Source of the DNA: HGM13233 sp900762805
GTDB lineage: Bacteria > Bacillota > Clostridia > Oscillospirales > Ruminococcaceae
NCBI GenBank assembly: GCA_937993755.1
Contig: CALKMA010000007.1
Coordinates: forward strand, 1 to 64,000
Direction: 5' to 3'
Length of the DNA stretch: 64,000 bases
The notes beneath the pieces are model-generated. The model saw only the letters and a list, made by a program, of their open reading frames with translations. It searched no databases and was not told the DNA's origin. Position 1 is the first letter of the stretch. Each line of letters begins with the position of its first letter. Position numbers and translations under genes: made by a program. This document shows, one piece after another, positions 24,556-33,074 of the stretch.

Positions 24556-24912
24556 ATGCAATATCTCATCGCTTTTGCTGTGGGCGGCGGCATCTGCGCC
24601 GTCGGCCAGCTGCTGATCGACTTTACCAAGCTGACGCCGGCGCGCATCCTGACCGGCTTTGTAGTGGCCGGCGTTGTCCTGAGCGCGCTGGGGCTTTACC
24701 AGCCTCTCGCCGACTTTGCCGGCGCGGGAGCGACAGTGCCGATCATCGGCTTCGGACACCTGCTGTTCACCGGCGTGCGGGAGGCCATGGCGCAGAACGG
24801 GCTGTACGGCGCGCTGACGGGCGGCCTGACGGCGGCGGCCGGCGGCATCACCGCGTCGCTGATGTGCGGGCTGATCGTGGCGGTGCTGTTCAAATCAAAG
24901 GACAAGGGCTGA
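24556..24912 (+). CDS. spoVAE: SpoVA-family protein (SpoVAE type)
   Basis: Membrane protein of the spore dipicolinic-acid channel family. The 118 residues form about four hydrophobic segments. They match SpoVAE/SpoVAEb in length and in GGGICAVGQLLIDFTKLTPARILTGFVVAG and the FGHLLFTGVREAM region. AACGGAGGGATC precedes the ATG. In Bacillus it sits in a spoVA operon with spoVAC and spoVAD; here it stands alone, so the partners must be elsewhere. It is good evidence that the organism makes spores. Confidence 0.88.
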   Translation: MQYLIAFAVGGGICAVGQLLIDFTKLTPARILTGFVVAGVVLSALGLYQPLADFAGAGATVPIIGFGHLLFTGVREAMAQNGLYGALTGGLTAAAGGITASLMCGLIVAVLFKSKDKG

Positions 24913-25172
24913 GCCGCGGCAGCGGGCGGCCGGCCGCTTTGTGACAGGGTGCGGTGAAAAGGCGCTTCCGCGCTTCCCGGCCGCGCCTTCTGTCCTTCGC
25001 GGAGCGAATAAACAGATGCCCCCGCATGGCGCGGCAAACGGCGCGATATGGTCGCTCATCATGACCGGCACCTTATGCGCCGGCGCGGGGGATTCGCAGG
25101 GAGCTCCCCGGCGCAGGCTGCCTGCAGGCTGAGCGCACGGCAGAGAGCAGGGCACACGGTCTGCGGCAATGG

Positions 25173-26180
25173 CTAACGCCCTGCCTCGAACACATAGGCC
25201 GTCCGGCTATGGTACAGCCTTCCCGGCTCGGCGACAGACTCGGTCAGGCCAAGGTTAACGCCGTTGGGCAGGTACTGTGTTTCCAGACAGATGCCGGCAT
25301 AATCGCCGAGCGTCTCCCCCTGCCTGCCGGTCAGCCCGCCGGTAAAGTTGCCGGCATAGACCTGAATGCCGGGCATATCGGTCTCGACCGTCATCACGAT
25401 GCCGCTCTCGTCGCCCGTCAGACGGGCGGCCGGGCCGCTGTGCGCGCCGAGCAGATAGGGATGATCGAGAAACCGCGTAACGGCGAACTGCTCGTTGCTT
25501 TCCATGGCGCTTCCCACCGTTTTTTCCTTGGTAAAGTCAAAGACGGTGCCGGCGACCGGCCGGGGCGGCAGAATGGGCGCCTGCTCCGGCGTGACGCGGC
25601 AGTACTGCGGCGCGGCCAGCCACAGGCGGTGGCCGAGGATGCTGCCCCCTCCGTTGAGATTGAAGTAAGCGTGATTGGTGAGGGCCACGACGGTGCGGCG
25701 GTCGGCGCGATACTCATAGTCGATGGCAAGGCGGTCGCCGTCAAGCGTAAAGCTGACGGAAAAATCGAGCGCGCCGGGGAAACCCTCCTCCCCATCGGGG
25801 CTGCGGCGGCTGAAGCGGACGCCGCAGGGCAGCTCCTCCGCCTCGAAAAAGTGATGGGAAAAGCCCCGCCGGCCGCCGTGCAGGCAGTTGCAGCCCTTGT
25901 CGTTGGCAAAAAGACGGTACTCGCTGCCGTCCAGCGTAAAGCGCGCGCCGGCGATGCGGTTGGCGACGCGGCCGACCGTGGCGCCGAAATAGCCCTCCTG
26001 CCTGTTGTACTCCTCCGCCGACCGATGGCCGAGCAAAACATCGACGGGACGCGCGCCCTTGACGGTAATGCTCACCAGCGTGGCGCCGAAATCGGCGGCG
26101 CTGACGCACAGCCTTTCGTTTTCAAAGGTATAGAGGGCGGCCTCACGGCCGTCCACCGTCCCAAAGCTGCTTTTTTTCAT
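25173..26180 (-). CDS. galM: Aldose 1-epimerase (mutarotase)
   Basis: Interconverts alpha and beta anomers of hexoses such as galactose and glucose. The 335-residue protein has NRIAGARFTLDG, CNCLHGGRRGFSHHFF (catalytic His), LTNHAYFNLNG (second His) and the C-terminal catalytic Glu in GICLETQYLPNGVN. The start at 26178-26180 has AAAAGGAG upstream. It is monocistronic and divergent from the small helical protein at 26254. The hexokinase operon nearby suggests a shared role in sugar use, but there is no direct link in the sequence. Confidence 0.95.
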   Translation of the reverse strand: MKKSSFGTVDGREAALYTFENERLCVSAADFGATLVSITVKGARPVDVLLGHRSAEEYNRQEGYFGATVGRVANRIAGARFTLDGSEYRLFANDKGCNCLHGGRRGFSHHFFEAEELPCGVRFSRRSPDGEEGFPGALDFSVSFTLDGDRLAIDYEYRADRRTVVALTNHAYFNLNGGGSILGHRLWLAAPQYCRVTPEQAPILPPRPVAGTVFDFTKEKTVGSAMESNEQFAVTRFLDHPYLLGAHSGPAARLTGDESGIVMTVETDMPGIQVYAGNFTGGLTGRQGETLGDYAGICLETQYLPNGVNLGLTESVAEPGRLYHSRTAYVFEAGR

Positions 26181-26253
26181 AAAAACTCCTTTTGCATATT
26201 GCGGCCGAAGCCGCTCACAATACTGTTATTCTATCAACCAAGGGGGATGACCT

Positions 26254-26685
26254 GTGAATCATCATAGCAAAGCTCTGCTGCAGAGCATCAGCAAGACCGC
26301 CGACATGGGGCGCAGCTCGCTCAGTCAGCTGCTGCACGCCTGCAGGGACAACGCCTTCTGCGAGGTGCTGCGCCGCCAGTATGACGACAGCAACCGCATC
26401 TGCCTTTCGGCCGCGGCTTTGCTGGGCAGCAGCGGCGAGCAGGCCGACAGTGCGCCGGTCATGTCGCGCATGATGTCGGGCATGATGGTGGCGGCCTCGG
26501 CCGTGACCGACGGCTCCAACGGAAAATTTGCCGATATGCTGGTGCAGGGCAATAACAAGGGCATTGCCGAGATCGACCGGGAGCTTTTGCGCTGCAGCGG
26601 CGCCGACGCACGCGTCCGCAATCTTGCCGTCTGCCTGCGCGACCGGCTGGCCGCCAACAACCGCGAGCTGCAGAAATATCTCTGA
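26254..26685 (+). CDS. Small all-helical protein, unknown
   Basis: A 143-residue soluble protein, predicted almost entirely helical, perhaps a ferritin-like four-helix bundle. The start is a GTG at 26254 preceded by AAGGGGG. No catalytic or metal-binding motif is clear. Features are the alternating Ala/Ser/Met-rich segment PVMSRMMSGMMVAASAV and a C-terminal helix rich in Arg and Leu. Its divergent neighbour is galM, and a PfkB-type kinase gene ends nearby on the other strand. I do not recognise the family. Confidence 0.7.
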   Translation: MNHHSKALLQSISKTADMGRSSLSQLLHACRDNAFCEVLRRQYDDSNRICLSAAALLGSSGEQADSAPVMSRMMSGMMVAASAVTDGSNGKFADMLVQGNNKGIAEIDRELLRCSGADARVRNLAVCLRDRLAANNRELQKYL

Positions 26686-26835
26686 GCCGCGGGACGGCAC
26701 GACCGGCAAAACGGCGGGATGCCGTGCAGCCTGCGAGCCGTTCAGGGGACCGCTCCGCCCCGTCGGGGGCCGGAGCGGGAGAAAGCAGCGGGTGAAAAAC
26801 AAGGGCGGCCGGGGCCGCCCTGTTCCTTTTTGAGC

Positions 26836-27732
26836 TTACAGCGCCGTCAGCTCAGCCGTCTCGACCTCGTCAAGCGTCGGGATGGAATCGGACGCGCCGG
26901 GGCGGCCGACCGAGATCGACGAGGCCCGCGAGGCCAGCTCCATGGCGCGCTCCGGGCTGTCGCCGCGGGCGACAGAGGCAAGGAAAAAGCCGGTAAAGGT
27001 GTCGCCGGCCGCCGTGGTATCGACCGGACGGACGTCATATATGCCGTGGCGCACGGTGCGCACGCCGTCGGTCCACAGCGCGCCGCGCTTGCCAAGCGTC
27101 AGGACAACATCGCTTTCGGGGTATTTTTCATGCATACGGCGCACGATCTCGTCGGGCTGCGCCGCACCGGTGAGCTGCTCGCCCTCGATCTCGTTCATAA
27201 TGAACCATTTGACATGGCGCAGGCCGGGCAGCGCCGTCAGCGTATCGTCGATGGGCGAAGGGTTGAGCGCGATGCGCATCCCCTTCTCGCCGGCCTTTTC
27301 AAGCAGATAGCCGAGGCAGGATATCTCGTTCTGCAGCAGCAGGATGTCGCCGCTGTCGAAGCGGGCCAGCACCTCATCGACCTCCCCTTCGGTGATGGCG
27401 CGGTTGGCGCCGCCGAAAAGAATGATGCAGTTCTGCCCGCTGCGGTCAACCTGAATGATGGCGTGGCCGGTCGGGCAGTCGCCCACCATGAGACAGGACA
27501 GCTCGACGCCGTTTTCGGCGAGGCGGTCGCGCAGCATGGCTCCGTCGGCGCCGAGCTTGCCGGCGTGCCAGACTGCGGCGCCGGCGCGCGCCAGCGCCAC
27601 CGACTGGTTGAGCCCCTTGCCGCCGCAGGTGAGCGTCAGCTTATCGGACGAGAGCGTCTCGCCTGGACGGACAAAATGCTCCATCTCATAGACATGGTCA
27701 ACGTTGAGCGACCCGAAATTCAGGATCTTCAT
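26836..27732 (-). CDS. Ribokinase-like PfkB-family sugar kinase
   Basis: ATP-dependent carbohydrate kinase of 298 residues. The N-terminal family motif is GGKGLNQSVALARAGA (about residues 36-51) and the C-terminal active-site motif is DTTAAGDTFTGFF, with the catalytic Asp in AAGD. The closest type is ribokinase, but substrate specificity cannot be fixed. It overlaps the upstream tyrosine-phosphatase-like gene by 4 nt, making it the third gene of a hexokinase-phosphatase-kinase operon. Confidence 0.9.
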   Translation of the reverse strand: MKILNFGSLNVDHVYEMEHFVRPGETLSSDKLTLTCGGKGLNQSVALARAGAAVWHAGKLGADGAMLRDRLAENGVELSCLMVGDCPTGHAIIQVDRSGQNCIILFGGANRAITEGEVDEVLARFDSGDILLLQNEISCLGYLLEKAGEKGMRIALNPSPIDDTLTALPGLRHVKWFIMNEIEGEQLTGAAQPDEIVRRMHEKYPESDVVLTLGKRGALWTDGVRTVRHGIYDVRPVDTTAAGDTFTGFFLASVARGDSPERAMELASRASSISVGRPGASDSIPTLDEVETAELTAL

Positions 27733-28505
27733 ATTTCCTCCAGATACCGTATTTTCAGCCTGTCGAGCGCTGCGCCGTCAAGGCCGATCGCCTGTTTCAG
27801 ATAGCGGTCCGCACCGCCGAATTCTTCAAAAATGACGCGCCGCGTCTCTTCAAGCCACGTCTCGTCTACCGAGATGTAGCACTTGACCAGCTCCGCGGCC
27901 GTTCCGTCCGGCATCCGCCCGCCGAGATGCTCGTCTATCAGCCCTTGGCCGTGCCGCGCGCGGTAGCCGGTGCTGAGCATATAATCGCCGACGATATCAG
28001 GCCACGGCACGCCGAGCGCCATCAGAATGACGGCCGCCGCGATGCCGGTGCGGTCCTTCCCCGCGGTGCAGTGAAAGTAAAGAGGCGCGTCATGCTCGGC
28101 CAGCAGCCCCGCAAAGATCTGCCGGATGGCGGCCGGCTGCCGCGCGATGGTGCGGTAGTGGCCGACGTGGACGTCGATGCGGCGCCGCGCCTCCTGCTCG
28201 GAAATGCGGGGGATATCGGAAAGGTTGAAATCGCGCTCATAGGCGCTGTATATTTCGGCCGGCGCGGAGCGCAGCGAGACCCCCTCGATGGGCGGATCGG
28301 GATAGCGGGCGCTCTGCACCGGGTCGCGCAGGTCGTAGACCGTTCGGATGCCGAGCGATCGGAACTGCTCCAGCCCGCGCGGCGGGATATCGCTCAGGCG
28401 CGGGCCTCGGAATATCCAGCCGCTCCTGACACGGCGGCCATCCGCCGTGCGGTAGCCGCCGAGGTCGCGCAGATTGTCAAAGCCTTCAAGGTCAATGCGA
28501 TACAT
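27729..28505 (-). CDS. Tyrosine-protein-phosphatase-like protein (Y_phosphatase3 family)
   Basis: Cysteine-dependent phosphatase of 258 residues. N-terminal NLRDLGGYRTADGRRVR and RGPRLSD are family hallmarks. The catalytic CX5R loop reads FHCTAGKDRTG, and a conserved acidic/aromatic tail follows. The start is the ATG at 28503-28505, one base after the hexokinase stop codon. Family members can act on phosphotyrosine, phosphoinositides or small phosphates. Between two sugar kinases, a sugar- or nucleotide-phosphate substrate is possible (inference). A second member lies at 44860-45657. Confidence 0.9.
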   Translation of the reverse strand: MYRIDLEGFDNLRDLGGYRTADGRRVRSGWIFRGPRLSDIPPRGLEQFRSLGIRTVYDLRDPVQSARYPDPPIEGVSLRSAPAEIYSAYERDFNLSDIPRISEQEARRRIDVHVGHYRTIARQPAAIRQIFAGLLAEHDAPLYFHCTAGKDRTGIAAAVILMALGVPWPDIVGDYMLSTGYRARHGQGLIDEHLGGRMPDGTAAELVKCYISVDETWLEETRRVIFEEFGGADRYLKQAIGLDGAALDRLKIRYLEEI

Positions 28506-28506
28506 A

Positions 28507-29793
28507 TCAGCAGTTGAGCGCCGCCGCCAAGGCCGTGCCCTTGAGCGTGGCATCCTCCACATAAACGAAGTCGATGCTGACACCGAAGCGGTCGGTCAGC
28601 TGGCGCCGCACCGCCTCGATGATGAGCGGCTTGTAGATGGGCGAGCGGTTGACGGTCGTCCCCTCAGCCGAGACGCAGACGGGAAGTGAGGCGTCAACTC
28701 CCCCGCGGCCGAAAATGCCGGCAAACTCGGCGGCCACAATGGCGGCGGCGCGGGCGAAAACGGCCGTGATGATGTCAGCCGCCGCCTCACGGTCAGCCGG
28801 CGCGGCGACGGTGTCGAGCGCGCCCGGCTCACCCGACAGCAGCGCCCCGATATCGGCCAGCGGAAGCTCCTCCATGGCGGCAAAGGCGCGGCCGGCGGCC
28901 TCTGACAGCACGCCCTGCTCACCCGCCAAGGCCAGGAAGCGGCGGCAGGTCTCGCCGATATAGGCACCCGATATCATCTTCTCGCCGATGCTGAAGCCGG
29001 GGTTGTTGGTGCCGCGGTCGATCGCGATGTCGATATCGGTGCGCGGGATCCTGTCAAAGAAGCCGCTCTCCATATTGATGATCATGCTGCCGCTCTGTGC
29101 GGCCAGCTCCGGCGCCTTTCTGATGGCGGAGCAGCGCTCGCTGTAGGCGATATTGGTGCCGGTGCCGAGGATAAAGCCGGCAAAATCACCGTAGCCCCCG
29201 GCGCCATGCTCGGCCTTCGCGCCCAGCAGCGCCGCCACCGTGTCGTTGATCAGCACAAACTTCTTTTCGCGTGTGACGCCCAGCCGTTTCAGGGCGCGGG
29301 CGATACCCTCGCACACCAGAACGCCCTCGGCATTGAGCAGCACGACCTCCTTGTTGATGGCAATGATGCGGGCATCCCGGCTCGGCAGCACCTCGGCCGC
29401 ATAGGAAAAGCAGACGCCGATCTTGTCGCTCTCGTCGATAACGGGCAGCAGCTTGCGGGCGACCTCCGCGAAAAATTCCTCCACATCGACGGGCTGCTCG
29501 CTGCCCGGCATACGGGTCTTTTCAAAGTATTCCACCGCAATGCCGCCGTCCTCGGTAAAGCGGCAGACAGCCACGCGGAAGTTGGTGCCGCCGGCGTCGA
29601 GCACAATGACCTTTTCGCCGGCCGGAGCGTTCCCCTCTCCGGTGATATAGGTCGGCAGCATCATCAGCGAGCTTTTCCCGCCCGACAGCCCCGCCTCCAT
29701 ATCGCGGGTAAAGGCCAGGCGCATCTCCTCAAGCTGCTCAGCCGTAAATTCCAAATGATTGTCACGAATAAAGTCCCTGACATTCTGTGTCAT
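28507..29793 (-). CDS. Hexokinase (eukaryotic-type hexokinase fold)
   Basis: Phosphorylates hexoses with ATP. The 428-residue protein resembles the eukaryotic hexokinase family rather than bacterial glucokinase. It has VLDAGGTNFRVAVCRF (phosphate-1), FSYAAEVLPSRDARI, LINDTVAALLGAK with the catalytic Asp, GFILGTGTNIAYSE, and the FSIGEKMISGAYIGE adenosine-side region. The ATG at 29791-29793 has GGAGG upstream. It leads a three-gene operon and is divergent from the LysR gene. Confidence 0.9.
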   Translation of the reverse strand: MTQNVRDFIRDNHLEFTAEQLEEMRLAFTRDMEAGLSGGKSSLMMLPTYITGEGNAPAGEKVIVLDAGGTNFRVAVCRFTEDGGIAVEYFEKTRMPGSEQPVDVEEFFAEVARKLLPVIDESDKIGVCFSYAAEVLPSRDARIIAINKEVVLLNAEGVLVCEGIARALKRLGVTREKKFVLINDTVAALLGAKAEHGAGGYGDFAGFILGTGTNIAYSERCSAIRKAPELAAQSGSMIINMESGFFDRIPRTDIDIAIDRGTNNPGFSIGEKMISGAYIGETCRRFLALAGEQGVLSEAAGRAFAAMEELPLADIGALLSGEPGALDTVAAPADREAAADIITAVFARAAAIVAAEFAGIFGRGGVDASLPVCVSAEGTTVNRSPIYKPLIIEAVRRQLTDRFGVSIDFVYVEDATLKGTALAAALNC

Positions 29794-29829
29794 GCCGCTG
29801 CCTCCGTTCAATAGATTGGTTATGGTCCA

Positions 29830-29858
29830 AGTATACCAAATTTTGCTGCCGGCCGCAA
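29830..29858 (-). promoter_or_regulatory. Promoter of the hexokinase operon
   Basis: TTGCGG (29858-29853), 17-nt spacer, TATACT (29835-29830) on the minus strand, about 37 nt before the hexokinase start. Confidence 0.7.
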
Positions 29859-30007
29859 GGATATTTTGGGCTGCGGGCGCACAAAAAGGGCGGTGCGGAG
29901 CGAAAAAGGCGGGCGGGGCGGCCAAGCCGCCCTCCGCCGGGCCGCAATCGCCGGCCGATTTCTGCTCCGCCCGTGAAATACGGGCTTTCATCCGTCATAT
30001 TTTATGG

Positions 30008-30013
30008 TATAAT
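30008..30013 (+). promoter_or_regulatory. -10 box of the LysR gene
   Basis: A perfect TATAAT on the plus strand 76 nt before the LysR start; the -35 region (CTTTCA near 29985) is poor, so activation may be needed. Confidence 0.5.
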
Positions 30014-30088
30014 AGTGTCATGCTGCGGGCCGCCGGGCGGCGTGCGCGCCGCTCCCCGCAGTCCACCACCCGGCCAAGGAGGTCAAGC

Positions 30089-31006
30089 ATGAATCTTCTT
30101 CACATGAAATACGCCGTCGAGATCGCCGAAACAAATTCCATCAACCGGGCGGCCGACAGGCTCTTTGTCGGCCAGTCGGCGCTCAGCCGCGCCATCAAGG
30201 AGCTGGAGGCCGGTCTCGGCGTGACGCTGTTCACCCGCAGCGCCAAGGGTATGTTCCTGACGCCCGACGGCGAGGTCTTTATCCGCCATGCCAAAAAGAT
30301 CCTCCGGCAGGTCGACGACGTTGAGGCGCTTTTCAAGGCCGGCCCGACCGGTAAAAAGCAGTTTTCCGTCTCGGTTCCGCGCGCCAGCTATATCGCCGAG
30401 GCCTTCGCCGCCTTTTCCACCGGCATCACCGGCAATGAGGAGGCCGAGCTGTTCTATCGGGAAACCAACTCCATGCACACCGTCCGGGGCGTTTTGCAGG
30501 ACGACTATAAGCTCGGCATCATCCGCTGCAGCGAGCGGCACGAGAAGTATTATAAATCCCTGCTGGAGGAAAAAAATCTTCTGGGCGAGCTGGTCGCCGA
30601 ATTCAGCCTCGTGCTGCTCGCCGGCGCCAAAAGCCCCCTTGCCGGGCAGGAAAGCCCCTCGCGCTCCGACCTGGCCGGCCTCATGGAGATCGTCCACGCC
30701 GACTCCTTCGTCCCGCCGTCCAACGGGGACGGGCAGGACGCGCCGGCCGAGAGCGGCCGCCGCATCTATGTGTTTGAGCGGGGCAGTCAGCTGGAGCTGC
30801 TGGCCCGCAACCCGGAAACTTATATGTGGGTCTCGCCCCTGCCGCAGCAGCTGCTCGACCGCTTCGGTCTGGTGCAGCGCCCCTGCGCCGACGACCGCCG
30901 CCGCTGCAAGGACGTTCTCATCCACCGCCGCGACTACGCCCTGACACCGCTCGACGACCGCTTCATCAGCGAGCTTATCCGCGTCAAGCGGCAGGTGCTC
31001 CGGTAG
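30089..31006 (+). CDS. LysR-family transcriptional regulator
   Basis: The 305-residue DNA-binding regulator has the LysR helix-turn-helix at residues 17-37 (SINRAADRLFVGQSALSRAIKELE region), a linker helix and a periplasmic-binding-like effector domain. The ATG at 30089 has AAGGAGG at ideal distance; a much longer open frame upstream is not supported. It is followed in the same direction by rex (170-nt gap) and the hydrogen-sensing genes. LysR proteins usually control neighbouring genes; the divergent hexokinase operon and the downstream redox genes are both candidates. The effector is unknown. Confidence 0.9.
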   Translation: MNLLHMKYAVEIAETNSINRAADRLFVGQSALSRAIKELEAGLGVTLFTRSAKGMFLTPDGEVFIRHAKKILRQVDDVEALFKAGPTGKKQFSVSVPRASYIAEAFAAFSTGITGNEEAELFYRETNSMHTVRGVLQDDYKLGIIRCSERHEKYYKSLLEEKNLLGELVAEFSLVLLAGAKSPLAGQESPSRSDLAGLMEIVHADSFVPPSNGDGQDAPAESGRRIYVFERGSQLELLARNPETYMWVSPLPQQLLDRFGLVQRPCADDRRRCKDVLIHRRDYALTPLDDRFISELIRVKRQVLR

Positions 31007-31065
31007 CGCCCGCCGGCCTTCCGCCTGCGGCGCGCACAAGCCCAAAAAGTTCAAGGCTGTATATC

Positions 31066-31148
31066 GATATCGGCAATACCGATATGAGATAACGGCAATT
31101 CCCAACCGCCCCTCGGCCTGATACAATAACGCTGTGATATTATCGGCA
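31066..31148 (+). promoter_or_regulatory. Candidate operator: repeated TATCGGCA elements before rex
   Basis: Three related copies occur: GATATCGGCAAT (31066), GATAACGGCAAT (31088) and TTATCGGCAGT (31140). The first forms the inverted repeat ATATCGG-CAATA-CCGATAT (31067-31085). They do not match the usual Rex site TTGTTAN6TTAACAA, so a LysR-type regulator may be the ligand. Confidence 0.5.
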
Positions 31149-31176
31149 GTTATCTGGCCGGACGGGAGGCGCATAT

Positions 31177-31791
31177 TTGAAAATGACAGACATCTCGCGC
31201 GCGACTCTGGGCCGCATCCCGGCCTATCTGCGATATCTGAAAAACCTGCCGCCCTGTGTGCAGACCATCTCGGCCACCGTCATCGCCAGAGAGCTGGGGC
31301 TGGGCGAGGTGCAGGTGCGCAAGGATCTCGGCGCGCTGTGCGGCACGGGCAAGCCCAAGATCGGCTATGTCTGCGCCGAGCTGATCGACAGTCTTGAAGG
31401 CTGCCTGCGCAGCGACGACGGCGGCACCGTCATCGTCGGTGCCGGCAAGCTCGGCCGGGCTCTGCTCGACTACGGCGGCTTTGCCGCCTATGGGCTGTCG
31501 CTGCTGGCCGCCTTCGATATCAAAGTAAACCAGCCGGAGCTGACGCCGGCCGGCCGGCATGTGCTTCCCATGGAGCAGCTGCCCGCCTTCTGCCGTGCGC
31601 ATCAGATCCGGCTCGGCATCATCGCCGTGCCGGCGCAGTCGGCGCAGGCTGTCTGCAATCTGCTGTATGACAACGGCATCCGCGCCATGTGGTGCTTCGC
31701 CCCCTGCCAGCTCTACCATCCGGCCGACGCCATCATCCAATATGAAAATCTGGCGCTGTCGCTGGCGCATCTCAAATCGCAGCTGCCGTGA
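31177..31791 (+). CDS. rex: Redox-sensing transcriptional repressor Rex
   Basis: NADH/NAD+-responsive repressor of fermentation and hydrogen-metabolism genes. The 204-residue protein has an N-terminal winged helix (ISRATLGRIPAYLRYLKNL and ATVIARELGLGEVQVRKDLGAL) and a Rossmann domain with VIVGAGKLGRALLDY. A C-terminal domain-swapped helix completes it. The start is taken as TTG at 31177, since GGGAGG lies seven bases upstream; an ATG at 31183 is the alternative. Its position ahead of two hydrogenases suggests that it senses the same redox pool. Confidence 0.93.
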   Translation: MKMTDISRATLGRIPAYLRYLKNLPPCVQTISATVIARELGLGEVQVRKDLGALCGTGKPKIGYVCAELIDSLEGCLRSDDGGTVIVGAGKLGRALLDYGGFAAYGLSLLAAFDIKVNQPELTPAGRHVLPMEQLPAFCRAHQIRLGIIAVPAQSAQAVCNLLYDNGIRAMWCFAPCQLYHPADAIIQYENLALSLAHLKSQLP

Positions 31792-32048
31792 TCCCCGGCT
31801 GCCCGCCGGGCGCGGCGGCGCAGCGCGTCCCGCGTATCCGCAGGCAGCCGCACAGGGCAAGGCTCCGTCCTGCCGCCCGCGTATTTCATCCGCAATCCAT
31901 GCCGGACACGGCGTCTGCCTGCCCGCCCGCATCGCCGGCCACATCCGGCAAACCGGTCGGGTGCGCGTCGCGCCGCCCGGCCCGCCATATCATCGTCCGC
32001 CGGCCGCCGCGCTGTCCGCGCCCCGGTTGGCCTCAGGAAGGAAGCACT
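31792..32048. other. 257-nt gap before the kinase gene, nothing recognised
   Basis: Very GC-rich spacer without a coding signal or a convincing promoter. The hydrogen-sensing operon may start here from a non-consensus or activated promoter. Confidence 0.4.
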
Positions 32049-32798
32049 ATGAATCTCGACCGCATCATTGCTGTACGAACCAACAAAACGATCTACCGGG
32101 ACGGCGACCGCTGCCTCAAGGTGTTCTGCGAGAGCTGCAATAAGTCCGACATCTTCGGCGAGGCCCTCAACCAGACGCGCGCCGGTGAAACCGGCCTGCC
32201 GGTGCCGCAGGTGCTGGAGGTCACCACCATCGAGGGCAAGTGGGCCATCGTCTCGGAATACATCAAGGGTAAAACGCTGGCTCAGCTGATGGAGGAACAC
32301 CCCGAAAGCAAGGAGGCCTACCTCAATCAGTTCGTGGATATCCAGTTGAGCATCCGGGAAAAGACCTGCCCGCTGCTCATCCGCCTCAAGGACAAAATGA
32401 ACCGCATGATTTGCGACACCGACCTGCCGGCCACCGTCCGCTTCGATCTGCACGCACGGGTCGATGATATGCCCCGGCACTACAAGCTGTGCCACGGCGA
32501 CTTCAACCCCACCAATATCGTCGTCACGCCGGACGGCACGCCTTATATCCTCGACTGGGCGCAGGCCACACAGGGCAACGCCGGGGCCGACGCCGCCCGC
32601 ACCTATCTGCTGTTCTGGCTGGACGGAGACATCAGCGGCGCCGAGCGCTATCTGGAGCTGTTCTGCGAAAAGAGCGGGGCCGATCGGGAATATGTCAAAA
32701 AGTGGATGCCCCTCGTGGCCGCTGCCGAGCTTGTCAAGGGCAATGCCGCCGAGCGCGAATTCCTGCGCTCGTGGATCGAAAAGCCCTGCTGCCAGTAA
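32049..32798 (+). CDS. APH-fold small-molecule or protein kinase
   Basis: The 249-residue protein has the aminoglycoside-phosphotransferase fold. A G-loop-less N-lobe (KTIYRDGDRCLKVF, Lys for ATP) is followed by the catalytic loop LCHGDFNPTNIVV and the metal-binding ILDWAQA (Asp). The family includes antibiotic, choline/homoserine and protein-like kinases. The start at ATG 32049 follows AGGAAGGAAG. It lies 32 nt upstream of the [2Fe-2S] genes and in the same direction as the sensory hydrogenase and the PP2C phosphatase. A role as the kinase opposite the phosphatase is plausible but is inference only. A resistance enzyme is less likely in this context. Confidence 0.85.
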   Translation: MNLDRIIAVRTNKTIYRDGDRCLKVFCESCNKSDIFGEALNQTRAGETGLPVPQVLEVTTIEGKWAIVSEYIKGKTLAQLMEEHPESKEAYLNQFVDIQLSIREKTCPLLIRLKDKMNRMICDTDLPATVRFDLHARVDDMPRHYKLCHGDFNPTNIVVTPDGTPYILDWAQATQGNAGADAARTYLLFWLDGDISGAERYLELFCEKSGADREYVKKWMPLVAAAELVKGNAAEREFLRSWIEKPCCQ

Positions 32799-32830
32799 AT
32801 CAATTAAACCGCTTTCAGGGGGAAAACAAT

Positions 32831-33073
32831 ATGAAAATCACAGTATGCATCGGATCATCCTGCCACATCAAGGGCTCGCGCCAGGTCGTCGAGCAGCTCC
32901 AGTCGCTGGTCCATGAGGCCGATCTGGGCGACAGCATCGAGCTGGCCGGCACCTTCTGCATGGGCCGGTGTCAGGAGGGGGTCTGCGTAACGGTTGACGG
33001 CGACTTTTTTTCGGTCAGCCCGGAGACTGTGCGCGCCTTTTTCGAGGAAACAGTCCTGCCGCGGGTGAAGTGA
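32831..33073 (+). CDS. Thioredoxin-like [2Fe-2S] protein (NuoE type), first copy
   Basis: Electron-transfer protein of 80 residues holding one [2Fe-2S] cluster. The cysteines are in CIGSSC (CX4C) and CMGRC (CX3C), the NuoE/HydC-like spacing. GGGGGAAAACAAT precedes the ATG. The next gene is a paralogue starting two bases later. Both probably feed electrons to the downstream hydrogenase-type proteins or report redox state to the sensor. Confidence 0.88.
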   Translation: MKITVCIGSSCHIKGSRQVVEQLQSLVHEADLGDSIELAGTFCMGRCQEGVCVTVDGDFFSVSPETVRAFFEETVLPRVK

Positions 33074-33074
33074 T

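Noticed and set aside
32049..32798. Aminoglycoside resistance gene
   Set aside because: The APH fold alone does not indicate resistance; the position in a redox operon and lack of mobile context make that unlikely.
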